A stretch of 64,000 bases of DNA from Agaricicola taiwanensis (GTDB lineage Bacteria > Pseudomonadota > Alphaproteobacteria > Rhizobiales > Methylopilaceae), in the NCBI RefSeq assembly GCF_014635245.1, contig NZ_BMCP01000004.1, positions 1-64,000 on the forward strand, read 5' to 3'. A program made the translations under genes and the position numbers. Position 1 is the first letter of the stretch. Each line of letters starts with the position of its first letter. The notes under the pieces are model-generated. The model was not told where the DNA came from. It did no database searches and saw only the letters and a list, made by a program, of their open reading frames with translations. Shown one piece after another: positions 17,824 through 26,797 of the stretch.

Positions 17824-18695
17824 CAGGCAGATCGCAGCCAGGACCAGCGTTCCAGCTCCGCCGCGATAAAGGCGGCGAACTCCCCAGGCGTGCCGCCAAC
17901 GATCTCGATGCCGTCGCGTGCGAGCGCATCCGCGATCACCGGGCGCCGCAGTGCCATGCCGATGGCCCGGCTTTGCTGGGCAACGATGGCCGGATCGGTT
18001 CGCGGCGGGGCCACGAAACCCAGCCAGTTGTTCAGCGAATAGCCACTCAGTCCGCATTCCTCCAGTGTTGGAATGGCCGGCAGCGCGGCGATGCGCTGGG
18101 ACGTGGTGACGGCGAGCGCCGAAAGCCGCCCGCCGCGCACCAGCGGCAGCATGCTTGCGGCGTTGTTGAAGCTGAGGTCGAGCCTGCCGCCCAGGAAGTC
18201 TTCATAGAGGTCGCGGGTGTCGGTGTAGGCGCGATGGGCCAGCGTGACCCCGGTCATGCGCTGGAACAGGAGGCCGGCGAGATAGGGCGCGCTGCCTATT
18301 CCGGAACTGCCCTGGGTCAACTCCCGGCGCCGGGCGAGGGTCACGAGATCTTCGACACAAGTGACGCCAAGGTCCGTCGATACGCCAAGCACCAGCGGGG
18401 CGCGGGTGGCAAGGCAGACCGGCGTGAAATCGACGATAGGATCATAGCCCAGGTCCGGCTTCAGGGTGGGGATGATGGCGTGGGTGCCGAAGGTCGCGAT
18501 CAGCAGCGTGTTGCCGTCGGGCGCGCTTGATATGGCCTCCCGTGCCGCCAGTGCGCCCTGCTGCCCGGGCATCAGCTCCAGGCGGACGGGCCTCGCAAAG
18601 GCAGCGACGAGCTCTGGCTCCATCAGGCGCAGGAGATCGTCCGAAGCGCTGCGCGGCGAAAAGCCGATGAGGATGCGGAGCAGGACCTCTGCCAT
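17823..18695 (-). CDS. Bug/TctC-type substrate-binding-like protein without signal peptide
   Basis: 290-residue protein of the tripartite-tricarboxylate-receptor (Bug/TctC) family: LELMPGQQGALAAREAISSAPDGNTLLIATFGTHAI, then GSSGIGSAPYLAG and ALAVTTSQRIAALPAIPTLEECG. The family is normally periplasmic, but ATG 18695 (GGGAG 9 nt upstream) starts straight in the first strand of the fold, and a longer reading from 18797 adds a polar, non-signal N-terminus. No tctA/tctB is adjacent. It may be a cytoplasmic orphan or a gene that lost its export signal. It lies between the map scar and the intact map. Confidence 0.75.
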   Translation of the reverse strand: MAEVLLRILIGFSPRSASDDLLRLMEPELVAAFARPVRLELMPGQQGALAAREAISSAPDGNTLLIATFGTHAIIPTLKPDLGYDPIVDFTPVCLATRAPLVLGVSTDLGVTCVEDLVTLARRRELTQGSSGIGSAPYLAGLLFQRMTGVTLAHRAYTDTRDLYEDFLGGRLDLSFNNAASMLPLVRGGRLSALAVTTSQRIAALPAIPTLEECGLSGYSLNNWLGFVAPPRTDPAIVAQQSRAIGMALRRPVIADALARDGIEIVGGTPGEFAAFIAAELERWSWLRSA

Positions 18696-18815
18696 GTCGA
18701 TGCGCTCCCGTGATGGCTGTTCAGAAATCGAAGAGAGCGGCGGGCTTTTGCGGCTCGTTTCGCCCGACATAAGAAAAGGTTCGCGCGGCACCTGCAAGGA
18801 TGGTTGGCTCGTGCT

Positions 18816-19568
18816 TCAACCCGGCAGGGTGAGGATCAGCGGGCCGTTTCTTGTCACCACGACGGTGTGCTCATACTGAACGGTGGGTGCGCGGGGCTCG
18901 CTGTAGAGCGTCCAAGGGTCCTCCCCGTCATCCTCGGCCATCCGGGCGCCGCATGACAGGAAAGGCTCCACGGTGAAGACGAGCCCCTCGGTCATGGTGC
19001 GCCGCTCCGACCGGTCGGGCCAGGTAGAGATCTCCGTGGGTTCCTCGTGGAGTGAACGGCCAATGCCGTGGCTCGCGAGGTTGCGCACGAGCGTATAGCC
19101 GTTCTTGGCGGCGAAGGCTCCGATGGCCTCGCCGATGCCGGCGAGTGGCCGGCCGGGCGCCACCTGCCGGATGCCCGCCCACATGGCGCGCCGGCCGTCA
19201 CGACACAGGCGGTCCACCCGCTTTGCCACCGGGGGCAGCGCGAAGGACGCGCCGGTGTCGGCGAAATAGCCGTTCTTCTCCGCGGAGACGTCGATGTTGA
19301 CCAGATCGCCTGCGGTGATCCCGCGTGCACCCGGGATGCCATGCGCCACTTCTTCGTTGACGCTGATGCAGGTCGCGCCCGGAAAGTCGTAGCAGAGCTC
19401 GGGAGCCGATCTCGCGCCGGCCTGTTCGAGGACCCGCCGGCCGATCTCATCCAGTTCGGCTGTCGTGATGCCCGGCTCCAGCGCCTTGCCCATGGCTTCC
19501 AGCGCCAGTGCGCAGATGCGGCCGATCTCCTTCAGACCGGCGAGTTCAGCCTCATTGGTGATAGTCAT
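18816..19568 (-). CDS. map: Type I methionine aminopeptidase
   Basis: 250-residue cytosolic dimetal peptidase that removes initiator Met. All five metal ligands are present: D93, D104, H167, E201 and E233, with H76 at the substrate pocket (EVAHGIPG). Motif order matches E. coli MAP. It lies divergent from comM with a 146-nt gap containing a LexA box. Its last ~70 bp recur in decayed form at 17754-17823, which suggests this copy is an incoming allele. Confidence 0.95.
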   Translation of the reverse strand: MTITNEAELAGLKEIGRICALALEAMGKALEPGITTAELDEIGRRVLEQAGARSAPELCYDFPGATCISVNEEVAHGIPGARGITAGDLVNIDVSAEKNGYFADTGASFALPPVAKRVDRLCRDGRRAMWAGIRQVAPGRPLAGIGEAIGAFAAKNGYTLVRNLASHGIGRSLHEEPTEISTWPDRSERRTMTEGLVFTVEPFLSCGARMAEDDGEDPWTLYSEPRAPTVQYEHTVVVTRNGPLILTLPG

Positions 19569-19637
19569 GGACAGGTTCCTGTTGTTCTGCGGCGATGCCT
19601 AGCAGATGAGCGCGGCACAAGGCGAGCACAGAGGTAT

Positions 19638-19652
19638 GTTCTCTAAATGTTC
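19638..19652. promoter_or_regulatory. LexA (SOS) box between map and comM
   Basis: GTTC-TCTAAAT-GTTC fits the alphaproteobacterial LexA operator GTTC-N7-GTTC exactly. It is centred about 70 nt before the comM start and 77 nt from the map start. comM is a reported member of alphaproteobacterial SOS regulons, so comM is the likelier target. Confidence 0.75.
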
Positions 19653-19714
19653 TTGCGTCCATCCGCGACCGTGACGTAAGCTGTGGCCCATGTTTTTCCA
19701 AGGGCGGGGCTCCC

Positions 19715-21250
<1,536 letters not shown>

Positions 21251-21360
21251 AATTTTTCGCGGTGATGTCACATCCGGCGGTGCTGTCTCGTCCTGTTGTC
21301 GAGCGAGCAGGGAGCGGCGGGCGCCGCGATGCTCGTCTCCATCGACAAGGAGACAAGGTC

Positions 21361-22104
21361 ATGAAGATTGTGGTCATTGGCGGAAGTGGACTCATCGGAA
21401 CCAAGCTGGTCGCGAGGCTGGCTGAGAGAGGGCACGATGCGGTGGGCGTGTCGCCGCGCACGGGCGTGAATGCGCTGACCGGGCAAGGCTTGGCGGAAGC
21501 ACTGGCCGGCGCGGAGGTCGTCGTGGACGTTTCCAATGCACCGTCTTTCGAGGAGAAGGCCGTCCTCGATTTCTTCGAAAGGTCGGGCCGCAATCTTATG
21601 GCCGCCGAAGCGGCAGCCGGGGTGAAGCACCACGTGGCACTCTCGATCGTGGGAACGGACCGTTTGCCCGGCATTGGCTACCTCCACGCCAAGCTCGCGC
21701 AGGAGCGCCTGATCAAGGAAGCGCCGATCCCCTACAGCATCGTCCGTGCCACGCAGTTCTTTGAATTCATCACGACCATCGCCGAGGGAAGCGTCGTGGA
21801 CGGGCGGATCGTGGTGCCGGCCGCCCTGCTGCAGCCCATTGCCGCCGCCGATGTCGCCGATGCCCTGGCGGACGTCGCCGCTCGCCCGCCGCTCAACGGC
21901 ACAGTCGAGATTGCCGGACCTGACAAAGCGTCGTTCAAGGAGTTCATCTCGCGCCGTCTGCGGGCAGCCGGCGACAGCCGGGAGGTGCTCGACGACCCTC
22001 ATGCCTGCTACTTTGGTGCCGAAATCGATGATGGCTCTCTCACAGCGGGCGAGGCCGCGCGCCTTGGACCCACGCGTTTTGAGGCCTGGCTTGCGCACGC
22101 ATGA
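21361..22104 (+). CDS. NmrA/atypical SDR NAD(P)-binding oxidoreductase
   Basis: 247-residue protein with an N-terminal Rossmann motif (VVIGGSGLIGTKLVARL) and NmrA-like features: VVVDVSNAPSFEE, HHVALSIVGTDRLPG, YLHAKLAQERLI and YSIVRATQFFEF. It likely reduces or oxidises a small carbonyl compound with NAD(P)H. ATG 21361 follows AGGAGA. It lies 82 nt upstream of an ECF41 sigma gene; oxidoreductases are common ECF41 partners and targets, so it is probably under that sigma factor. Confidence 0.85.
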   Translation: MKIVVIGGSGLIGTKLVARLAERGHDAVGVSPRTGVNALTGQGLAEALAGAEVVVDVSNAPSFEEKAVLDFFERSGRNLMAAEAAAGVKHHVALSIVGTDRLPGIGYLHAKLAQERLIKEAPIPYSIVRATQFFEFITTIAEGSVVDGRIVVPAALLQPIAAADVADALADVAARPPLNGTVEIAGPDKASFKEFISRRLRAAGDSREVLDDPHACYFGAEIDDGSLTAGEAARLGPTRFEAWLAHA

Positions 22105-22186
22105 TGAGTACCCTGTGACGAGCCGTGATCGCGGCCAACTGGTAAGCTCCGGCAGTGCCGGAGCGCACACCACCAGAAGAGGAACC

Positions 22187-23089
22187 ATGCCGCAGGCCGA
22201 CGATCGTACCGAGGTTTTCGAGCAGCATCGCGCGCGGCTCGTCCGGCTTGCCTACCGCATGCTCGGTTCTCGGGCCGAGGCTGAGGATATCGTCCAGAAC
22301 GCATGGCTGCGCTGGGTCTCCGCGGACAGGAGCGGGGTGTCCGCTCCCTCTGCTTTCCTGGCGCGCACCGTCGCCAGGCTCTGCCTGGATGAAATGAAGT
22401 CGGCACGTGCGCGACGGGAAACCTATGTCGGGGCATGGCTGCCCGAACCCTTGATCGAAACGGAGGATGAGCGCGTGGACGAGGACGATCTGACGCTGAC
22501 CCTCATGATGGCGCTCGAACGCCTGTCGCCGCTGGAACGCGCGGCCTTTCTGCTGCACGACGTGTTCGGTGTTGCGCTCGACGAGGTTGCCGTCACCCTC
22601 AAGCGTCAGCCGAGTTCGGTCCGGCAACTTGCCGTCCGGGCCCGGAAGCACGTTCAGACCGCACGCTCCCGCTTCCCCGTCGAACGTGAAGAGGGTGAAC
22701 GTATCGCGCGGGCCTTCTTCGCGGCCTCGACCAGTGGCGACGTCGCGACACTGCGAACATTGCTTGCCGAGAACGTCGTGCTGCAGGCGGACGGCGGCGG
22801 CAAGGTCACCGCTTACCGCAACCCGATCGTCGGAGTGGAACGGCTGCTTCGGCTGTTCGACAGTCTTCGTCAGAAATGGGGAGACGGGTGGGCCACTATG
22901 ATCGAGCCGGTCTGGATCGACGCCCTGCCGGGATACATCAGCAAGGAGCGCGGAGAAGTGCTGCAAACGACAGCATTCGCCATAGAGAATGGCCGGATCA
23001 CCGGCATCTATGTCACCCGCAACCCCGACAAGCTCAGTCATATCGCAAGGGCTCTCGCCGCTGAGCCCGACGGCATGCGGCGCCAGTGA
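22187..23089 (+). CDS. ECF41-type RNA polymerase sigma factor (SigJ-like, SnoaL-fold C-terminus)
   Basis: 300-residue sigma factor. Region 2 is at residues 7-75 (ARLVRLAYRMLGSRAEAEDIVQNAWLRW) and region 4 at about 105-160 (LSPLERAAFLLHDVFG). A C-terminal ~130-residue NTF2/SnoaL-like extension replaces a separate anti-sigma factor and contains the ECF41 signature DGGGKV at 202-207 with a downstream Pro. AGAGGA lies just upstream of ATG 22187. It probably controls the adjacent oxidoreductase and itself. Confidence 0.92.
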   Translation: MPQADDRTEVFEQHRARLVRLAYRMLGSRAEAEDIVQNAWLRWVSADRSGVSAPSAFLARTVARLCLDEMKSARARRETYVGAWLPEPLIETEDERVDEDDLTLTLMMALERLSPLERAAFLLHDVFGVALDEVAVTLKRQPSSVRQLAVRARKHVQTARSRFPVEREEGERIARAFFAASTSGDVATLRTLLAENVVLQADGGGKVTAYRNPIVGVERLLRLFDSLRQKWGDGWATMIEPVWIDALPGYISKERGEVLQTTAFAIENGRITGIYVTRNPDKLSHIARALAAEPDGMRRQ

Positions 23090-23184
23090 CACCATCGCGC
23101 TGAACCGCCATTCCTGCCGACAGCGCGAATCGAGCCCTCGCCTTCATGCGGCGGAATGGCAACCGCACCTGAGAGTCCAGCATC

Positions 23185-23220
23185 GCCATGGCCGACCGGA
23201 TGGTGCGCGTGGCGGCCTGA
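23185..23220 (+). pseudogene. Decayed 3' end of a second comM gene (scar)
   Basis: 36 nt match the comM 3' terminus (21215-21250) at 32 positions and encode the same end, AMADRMVRVAA plus stop. The differences fall at third codon positions or in the stop codon (TAA versus TGA), as expected between orthologous alleles. Sequence upstream of it is no longer recognisable as comM. It faces the same way as comM and marks the right edge of the putative replaced block. Confidence 0.7.
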
Positions 23221-23362
23221 TTATCCCCAGCATTTGCAAAAGAGCTGCAGAGCGGCGGCAGCTACCATCGGCCACATCGTGTCCGCTGTCTTGAGATGAG
23301 GTGCGAAGACGGCTAGTCCGAGTCCGAACTGCCGCGGGGGCGGCCGAAATTAAGGACGGCAG

Positions 23363-26300
23363 ATGTACATTCCTTCCGTGCTGCGGGATGCGGCTGTGCC
23401 GACGCACGGCGATCCGGCACTGGCGTTCTCCAGCGCCGTGCGCCTCACCAAGCGAGAGAGGTCAGACGACCTCGAAACTGCGCAGGCGCGCTTTTATGAA
23501 GCGGTGCGCGGCGGAGACACTGAGACGGTCGCGGAGATGCTGGCAAACCCTCCCGAGGGTTTCGACATCAACGCGGCGGGCAGCCGAGGAACAGCGCTCC
23601 ATGTCGCTGTGGAGGCGGATGCGGATGTCGAGATGTTCCGGTTGCTGGTGGACACGGGGCGCATCGATCTTGCCGCTCTCGATGAGAAGGGAAGAAGCGC
23701 CTATCGGCTTGCACAAGCCGCTGCGGAGAAGGGCGATGAGGCGGCACGATGGACAGCGGATTATCTTTTCCGGCGGATGACGCGGGAGTTCGCCCGCTCC
23801 ATTCTCGACGGCAACCAAGACCGGGCCAAGGAACTGCTGGAGGCCGGGGCCGATCCCATGGTCGAGCTGGATCTTGGCATCACCGGGCTTGCCTATGCCG
23901 CAGGTAACCGCAACCCGGACACGGTCAAGGCGATCCTGGCGAAAATACCAAAGGACAAACTGCAAGAGTTCCTCGACCGGCCGAGCGATGTGTTCGGCAA
24001 TACGGCTCTTCATGCCGCGGCGATCTCTGGCGATCGAGAGTCCTACGATGCGCTTGTCAAAGCGGGGGCTGATGAGAGCATCGCCAATACCGACGGCGAT
24101 TTGCCGGGGGCTCTGCTGGAAAACAGCCTTGAAAGGCGTGGCGACGGCGATCGCAACAAGCCGAACTACCATGTGAACCCTTTTCAGCTGCTGTGGGACG
24201 TTCTGACCGTGGCGGCAGGGCGCGCCTACGACCCTTCGATCGGCCCCTTCGCCGATCCGCCCGAACCGGACGGACCGGCCGGGACCGAGATGGACTATCT
24301 GCCGCCGCAGGGCTCGGTGGAAGAGCAGGCGCGGGAGTATGTCCGGCGGATCTCCGAGGCGCTTGACCGCGATCTTCCCTTCGACTTCTTCCGGACGTGG
24401 GAGACCGTGACGGTGCTTGGCACCATGGAGGTGCATGGGGCTGGTGCGAATGGCGAGGCGCATATGCTTGCGCGTCTGCACGACCTCGCGATGTTCGTGC
24501 AGACGCCCACGGGCCGGCTGACAATCAACGCAATCCTCGATTCCGGGGAGCGCGTTCATCTGCGCCCCTCGGACCAGGGTAACTTCACGCGTGCCAATCC
24601 GAGCGGCGGTATCGACGTTTTCCTCACCGGACGGCCGGGGACGGAAATGTCGGCCAACGAGCCGTGGGGAAGCGAAGAAGGCATGCCCACCGACGTCATT
24701 CTGGCCCACGAGCTCATTCATGTGGCACGGCGTCTGAGAGGCGTCACCGACAATGGATATTTCCTTCTGACCGGCTCCGGCAATCCGCCTGAGCGCCTGC
24801 GCATCCAGGCCGAGGAAATCTTTGCCATTGGCCTCGGACCCGCTCAGTTCGAAACGATCGGTACTGAAAACGCCTATCGCCGGGAGCGCGGCGGCGCGCA
24901 GCATCCGGAAATGCGGCTGCCTCCAAGAGAGTTCTACAGCGATCGTGGCGAGGTGCAGGCCAACGGCTTCTGGGCCGGCATCGACGCGGACAATGCCGAT
25001 GACTGGTGGCAGCAGTACCGGGAACAGCGGGGCGGGGCCCACACACATGGAGGAGGGCGGCCCGGTCATCACCACAACCATCCGCGGTCGGACCTGGGCG
25101 AGACCTACGGCGAGCATGTGAAGGCGCTCACGCCGCAGGATTATGAGGACCTGCTCAACGGCACCGTGGTCGATCTGGCACAGAGCTATGATCCGGAGAC
25201 GGGGAAGGTGGCGCCGCTGACCGCTCAAGGCTTCCGCGAACGCACCGAGGAGATGCTGCTCTACAACCTCATCCACATGGAGGGCGGCGCCGAAGGTGGC
25301 GAACGCCTGAAGGAGGCCATTTTCAAGACCATGGACGATATCCGCGGCCGGATCGGCAATGTGCCCAGCGAACACGCCAGGGCTGTGGCGAGCGAGGTGC
25401 GATCCTATCTGTCCGGTCTCGGCGGCATCGGCGATGTCGCCTATTTCGGCGAGCAGGCCTGGCGCCATTACACCGCCTTCCTGAAGGGCGAGGAGTTCAT
25501 CCTGGAGGCGCAGGAGGATTATGAGGCGCCCAAGGGCTTCATCGACGAGGCAACCTTCAACACGACGCTCGACAGCCTGATGCAGGACTACATCGGCGAC
25601 ATCAATCTCGGCAGCCGCACCCTGACGGGCTTCGAGGGCGTCTTTGCCGAGAAGTTCAAAGTGCTGGTGCGTTACTTCCTCGACAAGGACGAGAGATCCT
25701 CCGGCCCGGGTGCGGACCGCGACAAATGGGTGGATGAGGCCCGCGACAAAGCCTGGAATGCCATCAAGGAGAAGCTGCCCACCGTCTATGGCGATAACGG
25801 CAACTGGGCCATGGACATCCTCCAGGGCCACATGGACCGCCACGGTGGCAAGGACCGCATCGACGAACTCGCCGACGAGGCCTTCGACGAGCGCGGCACC
25901 GCCAGCGCGGCGGAACGGCAGACCTATCAGAACCTGCTCAACGGCGTGGTCACCGACCTGGCCGCAAGCTATGACGACGGAGATATCGATCCCCTGACCG
26001 CCGGTCCCTTCCGCCAGCCCGTCTCCGACATGGTGCTCCACAACCTGAAGCACATGGAGGGGCGCAGGGATGATCCGGAGCGGCTGGCGAAGGCCATCGC
26101 CCGTACCCTTGACGACATCGAGGATCGCATCGGCAATGTCTCCTCCGAGCATCACAAGGACCTTGTGAAGAAGGTGCGGAATTATCTCCACAGCACCGGA
26201 GGCAAGGGCGATGTGGCAACCTTCGGCGAGCGCATCTGGGAGGACTATCAGGCCTGGCTCGAGGGCGAGGAGCCGCCCGCCCCGCCATCGTCCGACTACA

Positions 26301-26680
26301 CGCCGCCCTCGGGCCACATCGATGAGGGCCTCTACACCGACACCCTCGCCTCGCTGGCCCGGGACTTTGTCCATGACATCAATCTCGGCAGTCGCACACT
26401 GACGGGCTTCAAGGGTGTCTTCGCCGAGAAGTTCAAGGTGCTGGTGAAATACCACCTCGGCCGCAACTTCTATCAGTTCGGGCCGCACGAAGATCGCGAC
26501 CACTGGGTGAGCGATGCCCGCGACAAGGCCTGGGAGGACCTCAAGACGGCCCTGCCGGAAGCCTATGCCGCCCACGGCGACTGGGGCATGGACGTCCTCC
26601 AGGGCCACATGGACCGCCACGGCGGCAAGGACCGCATCGACGAGCTCGCCAACGAGGCCTTCGATGAAATCTACCCCTGA
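23363..26680 (+). CDS. Ankyrin-repeat / M91 metalloprotease / tandem-domain protein, probable secreted effector
   Basis: 1105 residues. Ankyrin-like repeats fill about 40-255 (GTALHVAVEADADVEMFRLL, GNTALHAAAISGD). Residues ~307-535 form an M91 zinc-peptidase domain as in NleD, XopG and HopH1 effectors: HELIH at 449-453, then AEE (483-485) and the late TENAYR (501-506) and LPPREFY. A His/Gly linker follows (~557-577). The rest is two tandem ~260-residue copies of an unrecognised domain (from Y594 and Y855), each apparently built of two related halves (second halves from F732 and Y991). There is no signal peptide or membrane segment. AAGGA precedes ATG 23363. By analogy with M91 effectors it may cleave host proteins after type III/IV delivery; no secretion genes are in the window. 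Confidence 0.85.
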   Translation: MYIPSVLRDAAVPTHGDPALAFSSAVRLTKRERSDDLETAQARFYEAVRGGDTETVAEMLANPPEGFDINAAGSRGTALHVAVEADADVEMFRLLVDTGRIDLAALDEKGRSAYRLAQAAAEKGDEAARWTADYLFRRMTREFARSILDGNQDRAKELLEAGADPMVELDLGITGLAYAAGNRNPDTVKAILAKIPKDKLQEFLDRPSDVFGNTALHAAAISGDRESYDALVKAGADESIANTDGDLPGALLENSLERRGDGDRNKPNYHVNPFQLLWDVLTVAAGRAYDPSIGPFADPPEPDGPAGTEMDYLPPQGSVEEQAREYVRRISEALDRDLPFDFFRTWETVTVLGTMEVHGAGANGEAHMLARLHDLAMFVQTPTGRLTINAILDSGERVHLRPSDQGNFTRANPSGGIDVFLTGRPGTEMSANEPWGSEEGMPTDVILAHELIHVARRLRGVTDNGYFLLTGSGNPPERLRIQAEEIFAIGLGPAQFETIGTENAYRRERGGAQHPEMRLPPREFYSDRGEVQANGFWAGIDADNADDWWQQYREQRGGAHTHGGGRPGHHHNHPRSDLGETYGEHVKALTPQDYEDLLNGTVVDLAQSYDPETGKVAPLTAQGFRERTEEMLLYNLIHMEGGAEGGERLKEAIFKTMDDIRGRIGNVPSEHARAVASEVRSYLSGLGGIGDVAYFGEQAWRHYTAFLKGEEFILEAQEDYEAPKGFIDEATFNTTLDSLMQDYIGDINLGSRTLTGFEGVFAEKFKVLVRYFLDKDERSSGPGADRDKWVDEARDKAWNAIKEKLPTVYGDNGNWAMDILQGHMDRHGGKDRIDELADEAFDERGTASAAERQTYQNLLNGVVTDLAASYDDGDIDPLTAGPFRQPVSDMVLHNLKHMEGRRDDPERLAKAIARTLDDIEDRIGNVSSEHHKDLVKKVRNYLHSTGGKGDVATFGERIWEDYQAWLEGEEPPAPPSSDYTPPSGHIDEGLYTDTLASLARDFVHDINLGSRTLTGFKGVFAEKFKVLVKYHLGRNFYQFGPHEDRDHWVSDARDKAWEDLKTALPEAYAAHGDWGMDVLQGHMDRHGGKDRIDELANEAFDEIYP
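25142..26676 (+). repeat. Two tandem ~780-bp coding repeats within the M91 gene
   Basis: Copy 1 starts near 25142 and copy 2 near 25925, offset about 780 nt. Highly conserved blocks encode DINLGSRTLTGF, GVFAEKFKVLV and GHMDRHGGKDRIDELA in both copies. Other stretches have diverged, so this is an old duplication with conserved cores. Blocks near the end differ only at a few third positions. Confidence 0.9.
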
Positions 26681-26797
26681 CGCGGCCGCATGCTCTTGGC
26701 AGCCCAGGCGCGGAGCTTCACGGGTTCAACCGGGTCATCGACGGAGAATCGTTCCTTAACTTCCGCAGCTCTATGGTCAGGCTGGGAGAGGAACGAC

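Noticed and set aside
23221..23362. tts-box or hrp-box type promoter before the M91 gene
   Set aside because: The 142-bp gap has a small AGCTGC/GCAGCT hairpin but no convincing match to either motif.
23462..26620. A 1052-codon open frame antisense to the M91 gene
   Set aside because: No domain is recognisable and it mirrors the third-position GC bias of the real gene; the plus-strand frame has HELIH, repeats and a ribosome site.
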